Source: Alkalinema sp. CAN_BIN05
GTDB taxonomy: Bacteria; Cyanobacteriota; Cyanobacteriia; Leptolyngbyales; Leptolyngbyaceae
Assembly (NCBI GenBank): GCA_026786325.1
Contig: JAJAYH010000355.1
Location: 1-12,209 of the forward strand
Direction: 5' to 3'
Length of the DNA stretch: 12,209 nt
The position numbers and the translations under genes were made by a program. Shown in pieces: positions 1 to 6,879 of this stretch. How positions within the stretch are numbered: the stretch's first letter is position 1; each line of letters starts with the position of its first letter. The notes under the pieces were generated by a model. That model had not been told where the DNA came from. It searched no databases and worked only from the letters and a program-made list of their open reading frames with translations.

Positions 1-146
1 GACTCTAAAAACATCAAATCATTCGTGAGATCTGAGCTTTCATCCTCCTGTAAGTCTGTGCGTTCTAACTGCTGCTCATACGCCGAAATTCGATATTCCA
101 ACGCTTCCACCGTGAACCTCATAGCCTTAAGTGACAAATTAACCAT
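1..146 (-). CDS. Tsi2-like immunity/antitoxin protein, C-terminus cut by window edge
   Basis: Only the first 48 codons lie in the window; the reading frame is open to the left edge. Translation begins MVNLSLKAMRF, followed by a helix-favouring stretch (VEALEYRISAYEQQLERTD) and an acidic segment with DLQEDESSDL. A strong ribosome binding site, AAGGAG at 155-160 (minus strand), precedes the ATG by 8 bases and overlaps the stop codon of the upstream gene, so the two are probably translationally coupled. The beginning resembles, as I remember it, the small helical Pseudomonas aeruginosa immunity protein Tsi2 (about 77 aa), which starts with MNL, has an R and a QL at matching positions, and ends in an acidic helix. 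Placement right after a Tse2-like gene repeats the tse2-tsi2 order. The inferred role is to bind and neutralise the toxin. Family membership is inference; the gene is certainly real as an ORF with a good RBS. Confidence 0.6.
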   Translation of the reverse strand, partial: MVNLSLKAMRFTVEALEYRISAYEQQLERTDLQEDESSDLTNDLMFLE

Positions 147-158
147 GATTAGTTCTCC

Positions 159-491
159 TTAATTAAACTTGTAAAACAAATCACCGATCGATTCCAGGGT
201 ATTTTTGTAATCCTCTAATCGCATCGCATAACTAGGTTCCCACAAATAATGGTTTCCGTAATCATTCACAACCCGTAAATCATTCGGAATCTCAATCCCT
301 TCATCCAACCGCCACCAGTTCCGCCCTCTCCCCACGATCGAAAACGTCGAAATCCCACCCGAATTTGCTGCGACCCACAATTCTCCATTGCGATCGTAAA
401 GTTCAATGTCCTGTTCACGAACATTCCCCATCCTGGCAGATATCGAATTCCCCATCCGATACAGATCAACTGGCGTTTTTCTCATAACCAT
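159..491 (-). CDS. Tse2-like toxin (putative ADP-ribosyltransferase fold)
   Basis: A 110-residue protein with no signal peptide or membrane segment. In order it shows DLYR (9-12), GELWVA (36-41), SGGISTF (44-50), IEIPNDLRV (66-74), HYLWEPSYAM (81-90) and EDYKNTLESIGDLF (93-106). This order and spacing match what I remember of the C-terminal half of P. aeruginosa Tse2: an N-terminal LYR, then GLYAPDTGGTSVF, TDIPPDLKV, HYTIMPAKPM and a final helix. Tse2 is a cytoplasm-acting toxin with an ADP-ribosyltransferase-like fold. This protein is shorter than Tse2 (about 158 aa) and lacks the insert between LYR and the GG motif. The downstream gene looks like Tsi2, starts 12 bases after this stop and has its RBS on the stop codon. 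Translation may start at codon 1 or at Met3; neither has a clear RBS. No secretion genes are visible, so a chromosomal toxin-antitoxin role is as likely as a secreted effector. The homology is recalled, not searched. Confidence 0.62.
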   Translation of the reverse strand: MVMRKTPVDLYRMGNSISARMGNVREQDIELYDRNGELWVAANSGGISTFSIVGRGRNWWRLDEGIEIPNDLRVVNDYGNHYLWEPSYAMRLEDYKNTLESIGDLFYKFN

Positions 492-814
492 AATTTTACT
501 ACGTTCGATCGACTCAGTAACAGGATAGGCTGCGATCGAATTGTGAATCAGAAATTTAAGAGTGATTTTCTATATTCAACCTTCGACCTTCCATTGGAGT
601 GATGTCCATTACAAACCTACCAAAATCTCTGTTTTCTGACCATCAAGCACCGATCGGTTTTCAGAAGCATCTCAAGCTATGACTGAAGCACTTCGCATTT
701 ATGAACAAGGTTAGTTTGCGGGAAGAGTTGACGACGATTCAGCAGAAGATCGCAAACCAATAGCCATCTTTTGACTTTCGATTCATTGGTTACGATCGGG
801 AATGAATTCAAGCT
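492..814. other. Gene-poor stretch between the toxin operon and hemJ
   Basis: No convincing gene. The minus-strand promoter of the toxin operon should lie in the first part; a TAAAAT hexamer sits very close to the start codon, and no clear -35 is seen. On the plus strand there are two tiny open frames: ATG at 679 (11 codons) and ATG at 701 ending with TAG at 761-763 (20 codons, ending in REELTTIQQKIANQ). They could be remnants of a decayed gene, but nothing identifies it. Confidence 0.4.
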
Positions 815-1423
815 CTAAACATTCACTTGTTTTGGAAGAACGATCGCACTAGCCGCAGCAGCATCTACCAAATTCTTCTTCTCAGCATCCAAACGCCGCT
901 TACGGGCATAGAGTTGAATACTCGCGGCAAATGCGATCGCCATCCCAAACACAACATAACTTGTGGCATTAGTGGGAATATCATTTTTAAAAATAGCCAA
1001 CATCACAATCACCACTAAAAAGAATGTTGGAAATTCATTCATCCAACGAAACTGTTTAGACGTGAGCGGCATTTCCCCCGCCTCCATTTGGCGAATAATC
1101 TTGCGACAATAAAAATGGAAGCCCACCAACACCAACACCAAACCCATCTTCACCTGCAACCAAGTCTGCTGCAACAAATCAGGCGCGATCGTCAACATTG
1201 CGATCGCCATCACAATTGTCACCACCATCGCAGGGGTCATAATGATGCCGTAGAGCCGCTTTTCCATCAAGGTGAACTGCGTCTTCAAAATACTGCGGGC
1301 GGGTTCCATCTGTTGCTCGTGGGCCTCTGCATGGTAAACAAACAGCCGTGGCAGATAAAAAAGCCCTGCAAACCACGAGACAAACCCCACAATATGAAAC
1401 GCTTTAAACCTAAAGTACGGCAT
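815..1423 (-). CDS. hemJ: Protoporphyrinogen IX oxidase HemJ
   Basis: HemJ oxidises protoporphyrinogen IX to protoporphyrin IX, the last step shared by heme and chlorophyll synthesis; most cyanobacteria use HemJ in place of HemG or HemY. The 202-residue product is an integral membrane protein with about five hydrophobic segments (roughly 8-30, 58-80, 90-108, 131-147, 154-172). Family hallmarks are the N-terminal FKAFH with His10, WFAGLFYLPRLFVYH (17-31), MEKRLY (53-58), TPAMVVT (63-69), the FHFYC segment (102-106), NEFPTFFLVVIVMLAIFK (129-146) and AASIQLYARKRR (166-177). The conserved N-terminal histidine is thought to take part in heme binding in this family. Length is close to the usual 190-200 aa, with a poorly conserved tail after residue 178. 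The ATG at 1423 fits the family N-terminus, but no clear RBS precedes it. The gene stands alone, followed by the DUF2811-like gene on its upstream side. Confidence 0.93.
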   Translation of the reverse strand: MPYFRFKAFHIVGFVSWFAGLFYLPRLFVYHAEAHEQQMEPARSILKTQFTLMEKRLYGIIMTPAMVVTIVMAIAMLTIAPDLLQQTWLQVKMGLVLVLVGFHFYCRKIIRQMEAGEMPLTSKQFRWMNEFPTFFLVVIVMLAIFKNDIPTNATSYVVFGMAIAFAASIQLYARKRRLDAEKKNLVDAAAASAIVLPKQVNV

Positions 1424-1544
1424 GGTGGTGATGTAAAAGAATTGCTATAGATTAGAAAACCCAAGATACAAATGCATCCTGAGTTCTATTAAACGAGAAA
1501 ACGGGTGCTCCTCAGAGCGTTTCTCCACTCACATTCACGTTTCG

Positions 1545-1736
1545 TTACACGAGACAATTTTCTCGGACCACTGGAGTCACGAATTCTTCTGACGGACCTT
1601 GATTTAAAAAGAGCGAAATCGCTACGGAAATTGCACGGTCTTGGTCCCAATCTGGGTTCTTCTCAATGTACTGAGCCAATTCACTGTGAAGGGTTTCGGG
1701 AAGCTCGGCAAGCAAGGAAATGGTGGGAAACATCAT
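1545..1736 (-). CDS. DUF2811-like small cyanobacterial protein
   Basis: A 63-residue protein beginning MMFPTISLLAELPETLH and containing KNPDWDQDRAISVAISLFLNQ (about 26-46). The combination S-x-LAE-x-PE-x-LH followed by NPDWDQDR and a hydrophobic AxSLFL helix matches my memory of the DUF2811 family, short proteins of unknown function found mainly in cyanobacteria. A minus-strand AAAGG lies 9 bases upstream of the first ATG, which supports this start. Residues after about 47 look unconserved. The gene sits about 120 bases upstream of hemJ in the same direction; co-transcription is possible but not shown. Its real existence is supported by the motif and RBS, since the ORF alone is too short to be convincing. 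Confidence 0.68.
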   Translation of the reverse strand: MMFPTISLLAELPETLHSELAQYIEKNPDWDQDRAISVAISLFLNQGPSEEFVTPVVRENCLV

Positions 1737-1990
1737 AAAATAAAACCTTTAATTAAGCACTAAGTGTGACGATTTTTTAAACCAGAAACTAACATCGACC
1801 GAGACCATCAACATCAACGTCATGAAAAATAGGTTCCCATAGGTGTTCGGCAAAGTCATGTAAGTTATTGCTGGACTGGTAGACCGAATTCTCGCACTGC
1901 TCTGAGTGTTTGTAGAGCGTATATTTACTTGTGCTGTTTAATACATAAAGTCTCCACGAATACATCCGTGATGAATTCATCTCTGCGTAC
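1737..1990. other. Non-coding stretch before the DnaA-box cluster
   Basis: No supported gene. A 63-codon minus-strand frame (1789-1980) has no recognisable motif, no clear RBS and a composition (many S, Y, N, H, C) that looks like translated intergenic DNA. The promoter of the DUF2811-like gene should lie at its left end. Confidence 0.35.
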
Positions 1991-2310
1991 TGTGGAAAAC
2001 GTCCTAAATGTGTTCTAGAGGGATGTTATCTAGTGGAATCTTGAGTAATTCAAATGTATTAAAATATATTAAAACCGCCAAAAGCCCTGTGTGGAAAGAG
2101 ATCTAATCTTTTTAACCAGAAATAGATAATTAGAGTGTTCAAGCTTTATGTTGTGGGAGTCGATCGGTTCGTATCATGGAATACAGTCGCAGTCAGCGCG
2201 GCCCTGTGGAAAACTCTTCATAATCTGGGGAAAACATAGAATGGATGTGGAAAGATTTAAAAAATATAGGGAAAATTTCTGCCTAAATAAATAATTCTTA
2301 AGTTGCCTAA
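1991..2310 (-). other. Candidate replication origin: cluster of DnaA-box-like nonamers
   Basis: Cyanobacterial DnaA boxes are usually TTTTCCACA. Its complement TGTGGAAAA occurs perfectly at 1991-1999 and 2205-2213. One-mismatch copies lie at 2090-2098 and 2246-2254 (both TGTGGAAAG) and at 2226-2234 (TGGGGAAAA). A weaker, two-mismatch copy is at 2267-2275. All six are in the same orientation. AT-rich stretches flank them (2041-2075 and about 2255-2300), as expected for a DNA-unwinding element. The whole stretch is free of genes. By chance about 0.002 perfect copies would be expected in 285 bp on both strands. No dnaA or dnaN gene is in the window, so the assignment rests on the motif cluster alone. 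Another protein recognising TGTGGAAA is an alternative. Confidence 0.55.
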
Positions 2311-2379
2311 AGTTAACGATCGGCAACTTTGTACGGTGTTAGCTAACGCTTCACTACTTTTTAGTTAAACAAACGTAAC

Positions 2380-2417
2380 GAAATGAAAATCCTGGACACG
2401 AAATATAGCGCCAGGAT
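2380..2417 (-). terminator. Possible rho-independent terminator of prmA
   Basis: On the minus strand ATCCTGG and CCAGGAT (positions 2411-2417 and 2389-2395) can pair across a 15-base loop. They are followed by TTTCATTT. The site lies about 45 bases beyond the prmA stop codon. The stem is short and the T-run interrupted, so this is tentative. Confidence 0.38.
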
Positions 2418-2461
2418 ATTCAATAACTAAGTCTGTGGTGAGGGACTACAAGTTAATCTAG

Positions 2462-3355
2462 CTAGTTAATCCGTCGGATATTTAAACAACACCAGTCGCC
2501 CCGTTTCCAAAGTGCCGACACAAACCAGCCATTCTCTTCAAGAACATCTGTTACAGCTTTGGCTTGGTCTAGCAGAATACCGCTCAGGATGCCCCAGGTT
2601 TCGGGCTTGGTGAATGGCTCCCACTCAGGAATCAGCTCGACAATCACATGGGCCAAGATGTTGCAGACAATGCCCTCGACGGGTTCAGGAATCATGTCCA
2701 CAATCACTTCGACGCTGCCTTCACCTACATCAAGCCGCGATGGATCAATGCTATTGAGTTTTATGTTTTCCTGGGTCGCTTTCACAGCCAATGGATCCGT
2801 ATCAACCGCGTAGGCTTTTCTTGCACCCAACAGTAATGCGCCCACGGACAAAATCCCCGAACCACAACCAATGTCGGCGATCGTAGTCAATTCAGGATGA
2901 TCCCCTAGCCGCATCTCCAGCGCTTCGAGACAAAGTTGCGTGGTGGCATGGTCTCCCGTACCAAACGCGACTCCGGGTTCCAATTTAAGAATGGTCCGAT
3001 CGGTATGCTCTGGCAATGGCAACCAAGCGGGATGAATGAGGAGACGATCGCCAACATTTTGCGGTTTCCAATAGGCTTTCCAGCCGCTGGCCCAGTCTTC
3101 CTCGTAGATCAATTGCCACTGAATCGACGGCTCGCCCGCTTCAAAACATAGGGCATCTTGTTTGACTTGTTATGCCAATGCCGACAAGTCCAAAACATGA
3201 GACGACACCTTAGGGACATAAGCCGCAATGATGGACGAATTGCCTTCTCGCTGACTAGACATTCCTTTACAGCCAAACATTTCCAGCCGCCAAAACATGG
3301 ATTCTTCCAGTACCGCGTCACATAAAATCTGGATTTCCCACCAACTATTTGTCAT
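2462..3355 (-). pseudogene. prmA: Ribosomal protein L11 methyltransferase PrmA, broken by an in-frame stop
   Basis: PrmA uses S-adenosylmethionine to methylate ribosomal protein L11. The frame from ATG 3355 gives MTNSWWEIQILCDAVLEES and continues in register to the stop at 2462, 297 codons in all, about the normal cyanobacterial length. Codon 62 is TAA (3170-3172), inside LDLSALA-stop-QVKQDALCFE. Reading resumes at once in the same frame, so this is a nonsense change and not a frameshift. Beyond it are the PrmA signature FGTGDHATT (about 131-139), the SAM-binding DIGCGSG (161-167), VDTD and the NILA motif (232-235), all intact. An internal TTG at 3112 could start a 216-residue C-terminal piece, but no RBS precedes it and the N-terminal L11-recognition domain would be lost. 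prmA is dispensable in E. coli, so loss is plausible. A single-base sequencing error or stop readthrough are the alternatives. Confidence 0.85.
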
Positions 3356-3382
3356 GAAGAATTGAGAATGAAGAATTGAGAA
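3355..3382. repeat. 14-bp tandem repeat at the prmA start
   Basis: TGAAGAATTGAGAA occurs twice head to tail (3355-3368 and 3369-3382), followed by another TTG. It begins at the prmA start codon and occupies the place of the leader and RBS. GAATTGAGAAT-type short repeats are common between cyanobacterial genes. Confidence 0.75.
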
Positions 3383-3450
3383 TTGCAGTTTGATGACGAT
3401 CGATCGTGGTTAAGAGCGCGTTTGAATAGTACTTCCGTTGCGTATTAAAA

Positions 3451-3614
3451 GACCGATCCCCCTAAATCCCCCTTAATAAGGGGGACTAAGAGTTGAACTC
3501 TAAATCCTCATTATTTAAGAGGACTAAGAGTTGAATTCTAAATCCTCATTATTTAAGAGGACTAAGTATTAAATTCCGGTTCCCCCTTTTTAAGGGGGTT
3601 AGGGGGATCGGGTC
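3451..3614. mobile_element. MITE-like element with GATCCCCCTAA inverted ends
   Basis: The ends are inverted repeats: GACCGATCCCCCTAAATCCC at the left (from 3451) matches the complement of the right end (GACCCGATCCCCCTAACCCC, ending at 3614) with small gaps. Just inside each end is a perfect hairpin of CCCCCTT-3 bases-AAGGGGG (3468-3484 and 3582-3598). The element encodes nothing. Such CCCCCTTAATAAGGGGG-bearing elements are abundant in many cyanobacterial genomes and are thought to be moved by a transposase in trans. I see no clear target-site duplication. Its position just downstream of serA means the hairpins could also end serA transcription. Confidence 0.75.
3484..3583. repeat. 38-bp tandem repeat inside the MITE-like element
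   Basis: Two adjacent 38-bp units (3484-3521 and 3522-3559) differ at one base. A third, partial unit begins at 3560 with GACTAAG and then diverges. Each unit contains CCTCATTATTTAAGAGG, a decayed copy of the element's own CCCCC...GGGGG hairpin, so the array probably arose by duplicating the inner end of the element. Confidence 0.85.
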
Positions 3615-3658
3615 TCAGTCACAACCTTCAACTTTTCAAACACTCTCTAAATCACTAA

Positions 3659-5239
3659 TTAGAGCGTCACAGTATAAGCATCACGGATTCCAGCAACTTT
3701 CGTAATTTCAGCCACCGTATTCTCTGGCAATGGATCATCCACCGTCAATACCATCACTGCGTCCCCACGAACAATCTTGCGGCCCACTTGCATACTGGCA
3801 ATATTGACATTCAAATCACCCAATAGCGATCCAATTCGGCCAATGATCCCCGGCATGTCGCGGTGCAGCGTAAATAGCATGTATTTACTAGGCGGGACAT
3901 TGATTGGGAATTCATTAATGCTGATGATTCGCATTTCCTGATGACCTAGGAGTGCACCACTGACTGAATGTTCGCCTAAAGAGCCTTTGGCGGTTAGCAT
4001 CATGGATCCGGTATAGTCCTGAATTGACTCATCACGGGTCTCAATCACATGAATGCCCCGTTCTTTGGCTTTAATGCTGGCATTTACAAAGTTTACGCGT
4101 TCATGCAATGCACTGGATAGCAAGCCTTTTAGGGCCGCAATTACGATCGGTTGACTTTGGTTTGTCGCCAGTTCGCCGCGCAACGAGACGGTCAGAGATT
4201 CAATGCGTCCGCCTGCTAGTTGGCTGACCATGTTGCCTAAGGTTTCCGCCAGTTGCAAATAGGGCTTGAGCGCTTCCAGGACATCGGGGCGCAGTCCGGG
4301 AATATTCACGGCGCTGCGGGCAGGTTTGTCTAGTAAGACATCACGAATTTGTTCCGCTACATCGATCGCGACATTTACTTGGGCTTCTTCGGTGGATGCT
4401 CCTAAGTGTGGTGTGAGAACCAGTTCCTTACCAACGCTTCGCAATGGCGATTCACCCAAGGGTTCGCTGTCAAAAACATCTAGTGCGGCCCCAGCAATCC
4501 GGCCCTCGGAAACGGCAGATGCGATCGCGGCTTCATCGATAATTCCACCTCGGGCACAGTTGATGATGCGTACGGTGGGTTTCATTTTTGCGATCGATTC
4601 GGCATTAATCAAATTCGCGGTTTCAGGCGTTTTGGGAATGTGCAGCGTAATGTAATCAGAATCCCGCAGCAGCGTATCCATTTCCACCAGCTTGCACCCC
4701 AGTTGGTCGGCCCGTTCTTTCGAGACAAATGGATCGTAGGCTAGCAGCACCATGCCCATCGCTTTTGCTACCGTGGCTACGTGCGCACCGATCTTTCCCA
4801 GGCCCACAACGCCCAGCGTCTTTTTATAAACTTCCACACCCGTGTAGCTTTTACGGTCCCATTTCCCCGCTTTCATTGACGCATTCGCCGCCGGGATGAA
4901 GCGAGACATGGACATCATCATTGCTAAGGTATGTTCTGCCGCCGCAATAGTGTTGCCTTCGGGGGAGTTGACGACGACGATGCCTTTACGAGTGGCCGCC
5001 GGGACATCGACATTATCGACCCCGACTCCGGCCCGTCCAATTATTTTAAGTTTTTTGCCCGCTTCGATGACCGATGCGGTTACACGGGTTCCCGATCGAA
5101 TCATCAGGGCATCATAGTCTCCAATACAGGCCACCAGCGCCTCAGGAGACAGACTAGTATTGACATCAACGTGTGCGACCTGGGAGAGAATATCAATCCC
5201 AACTTGATCGATCGGGTCGGAAACAAGAACCTTCATCAT
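3659..5239 (-). CDS. serA: D-3-phosphoglycerate dehydrogenase
   Basis: SerA oxidises 3-phosphoglycerate to 3-phosphohydroxypyruvate with NAD+, the first step of phosphorylated serine synthesis, in the cytoplasm. From the ATG at 5239 it is 526 aa, the long three-part form. An N-terminal substrate domain starts MMKVLVSDPI. The nucleotide-binding domain has GVVGLGKIG (about 143-151). The active site has Arg in ARGG (about 230), Glu in DVFDSEP (about 259) and His in TPHLGAST (about 278). An intervening domain covers roughly 320-450. A C-terminal ACT domain begins near LFTLHRDMPGIIGRIGSLL and ends AYTVTL; ACT domains often bind serine or another small ligand. A TTG two codons upstream is in frame, but ATG at 5239 or 5236 is the likelier start; no RBS is obvious. 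It is divergent from menF across about 190 bases, and a MITE-like element lies just downstream. Confidence 0.95.
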   Translation of the reverse strand: MMKVLVSDPIDQVGIDILSQVAHVDVNTSLSPEALVACIGDYDALMIRSGTRVTASVIEAGKKLKIIGRAGVGVDNVDVPAATRKGIVVVNSPEGNTIAAAEHTLAMMMSMSRFIPAANASMKAGKWDRKSYTGVEVYKKTLGVVGLGKIGAHVATVAKAMGMVLLAYDPFVSKERADQLGCKLVEMDTLLRDSDYITLHIPKTPETANLINAESIAKMKPTVRIINCARGGIIDEAAIASAVSEGRIAGAALDVFDSEPLGESPLRSVGKELVLTPHLGASTEEAQVNVAIDVAEQIRDVLLDKPARSAVNIPGLRPDVLEALKPYLQLAETLGNMVSQLAGGRIESLTVSLRGELATNQSQPIVIAALKGLLSSALHERVNFVNASIKAKERGIHVIETRDESIQDYTGSMMLTAKGSLGEHSVSGALLGHQEMRIISINEFPINVPPSKYMLFTLHRDMPGIIGRIGSLLGDLNVNIASMQVGRKIVRGDAVMVLTVDDPLPENTVAEITKVAGIRDAYTVTL

Positions 5240-5427
5240 GGTCAAATGGGAAAAACGGGTTATAGATCAAGAGGCAATAATACGGTATTTAGGCCGGGAG
5301 TCTGGCAGAATCCCCCAGAAGTTTTTTGGATTGGCCCGTAGGTTCGGGAGTTGAACCCGTCCAGAGTCCATACGAATCAAGCTAAAATCTGATCTATGAC
5401 CTTGTCCCGTTTGCAATTCTGACTGAT

Positions 5428-6831
5428 ATGTTGCTTGATGTGTTGGACTGTTTTTCTTCTTATCAAGCGCTCTACGATGATTTGCGTGACCTAGAGCAGC
5501 ACATTCATCTAGGACGGCCCGCTGAGGTGGTGAGTCTGGCTTTTGCTATAGAGAATGTGGATCCATTGGCGTTGTTGCAGTCTTGGGTGAACCCGCTGGA
5601 TTGTCATTTGTATTTTGAGCGCAGTGGAGCTAAAACATCAATATTGGCAGTGGGTTCGGCACTACGGTTGACGGTTGATGGGGCGAGGCGGTTTGTTCAA
5701 GCGCGGGACTGGATTAAGCAAGTGACGGCTCGGGTGACGGTGCGGGGCGATCGATCGGTGCCGTTTTCGGGCGTACACTTTTTTTGTGGATTTTCGTTTT
5801 TTGATGAGGCCACATTAGAAGATGGATTTGCGGCGGGTTCTGTTTTTTTGCCGGAGTGGCAGATTGGCCGATCGGGCGATCGGACTTCGCTGGTGGTCAA
5901 TCGGGTGCTGGATGCGACGTTTTGTGCGGAGACTGAAGCCCGTGAAATTTGGACCCAATTGCAGCGCATTCAAGCGACCACCTTCGATCGCCATTCATTG
6001 ACACCATCCCCACGCCAATCCCTGCAAGCCTTCACCTCGCCCGATCAATTCAAAACATCCGTCAATCAAGCATTAATGGCGATCAAATCAAAAAAAATTG
6101 AAAAGGTCGTTCTGGCCTTAGCCTATGAAGTAAAAGCTGCGCAAGAGTTTAATGTAGTCACATCACTCTACAATCTGCGGCGATTATACAAAGATTGCTA
6201 TATCTTTTCCTGCAACAATACATCAGGAGAAACATTTTTAGGTGCGAGTCCAGAACGTCTAGTCACAGTCGATCGGAACCAGTTAGAAACCGATGCCTTG
6301 GCGGGTTCAGCTCCGCGTGGGGAGACTGAATTGGACGATCGCCACATTGCTCAAACCCTTTTAGGCAGCATCAAAGAAACCCATGAACATCAATTGGTAA
6401 TTGATTTTATTACCGCGCAATTAGTGGCTTTAGGATTAGAACCCGAAATGTTTCCCGCGACACTATTACAATTGCCCAATATTCAACATTTACATACGCC
6501 CATCCGATCGATCGTCCCCAAAACCGTTCATATCCTCGATGTCGTCGCCGCACTTCACCCAACCCCAGCCGTGGCCGGAGTCCCGAGAGATCTCGCCTGT
6601 GACCAAATTCGATCGCTTGAGACCTTCGATCGATCGCGCTATGCTGCCCCTATTGGCTGGCTTGATGGTGAGGGCAATGGGGAATTTGCGGTGGGGATCC
6701 GATCGGCGATTTTGGCGGGCGATCGGGCTAGACTTTTTGCGGGTGCGGGGATTGTTCAGGGATCAAATCCAGAACATGAATTGGCGGAGGTTCAATTAAA
6801 ATTACAGGCATTGTTACGGGCGATCGTTTAA
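5428..6831 (+). CDS. menF: Isochorismate synthase (phylloquinone pathway)
   Basis: Converts chorismate to isochorismate, the committed step to phylloquinone, the photosystem I electron carrier. The 467-residue protein has a variable N-terminal half and a conserved chorismate-utilising C-terminal domain (about 205-465). Visible motifs are IEKVVLA with Lys226, FLGASPERLV with Glu276, ALAGSAPRG (290-298), KETHEHQLV with Glu320, LHPTPAVAGVP (376-386), FAVGIRSA (420-427) and AGAGIVQGSNPEHE (438-451). Lys226 and Glu276 are 50 residues apart, as are the proposed general base Lys190 and acid Glu240 of E. coli MenF. Glu320 and Glu451 fit the magnesium ligands. The IEKVVLA lysine and SPER context favour isochorismate synthase over anthranilate or aminodeoxychorismate synthase. 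It is monocistronic, divergent from serA and convergent with fur (48-base gap, no clear terminator). No clear RBS precedes the ATG. Confidence 0.93.
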   Translation: MLLDVLDCFSSYQALYDDLRDLEQHIHLGRPAEVVSLAFAIENVDPLALLQSWVNPLDCHLYFERSGAKTSILAVGSALRLTVDGARRFVQARDWIKQVTARVTVRGDRSVPFSGVHFFCGFSFFDEATLEDGFAAGSVFLPEWQIGRSGDRTSLVVNRVLDATFCAETEAREIWTQLQRIQATTFDRHSLTPSPRQSLQAFTSPDQFKTSVNQALMAIKSKKIEKVVLALAYEVKAAQEFNVVTSLYNLRRLYKDCYIFSCNNTSGETFLGASPERLVTVDRNQLETDALAGSAPRGETELDDRHIAQTLLGSIKETHEHQLVIDFITAQLVALGLEPEMFPATLLQLPNIQHLHTPIRSIVPKTVHILDVVAALHPTPAVAGVPRDLACDQIRSLETFDRSRYAAPIGWLDGEGNGEFAVGIRSAILAGDRARLFAGAGIVQGSNPEHELAEVQLKLQALLRAIV

Positions 6832-6879
6832 TTTAAAAGCGCTAGTTCTCCAAATTCATTACGATGAGCACAAAAATAA

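Noticed and set aside
701..763. 20-codon plus-strand ORF between the toxin operon and hemJ
   Set aside because: Too short, no RBS and no recognisable family; noted only as a possible remnant.
1088..1450. 120-codon plus-strand ORF opposite hemJ
   Set aside because: Antisense shadow of a well-supported membrane protein gene; its His- and Gln-rich composition is an artefact of the frame.
1789..1980. 63-codon minus-strand ORF upstream of the DUF2811-like gene
   Set aside because: No motif, no clear RBS, unusual composition; it looks like chance translation of intergenic DNA.
3109..3321. 70-codon minus-strand ORF overlapping the 5' part of prmA
   Set aside because: It is in another frame. The prmA frame continues in register across the stop, so no frameshift into this ORF is needed.
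3451..3614. CRISPR-like reading of the short direct repeats
   Set aside because: Units are directly adjacent without unique spacers and lie inside inverted ends, so a MITE-like element explains them better.
5341..5359. GGTTC-7 bases-GAACC hairpin resembling a tRNA T-arm between serA and menF
   Set aside because: No acceptor, D or anticodon arms can be built around it; at most a small hairpin in a divergent promoter region.
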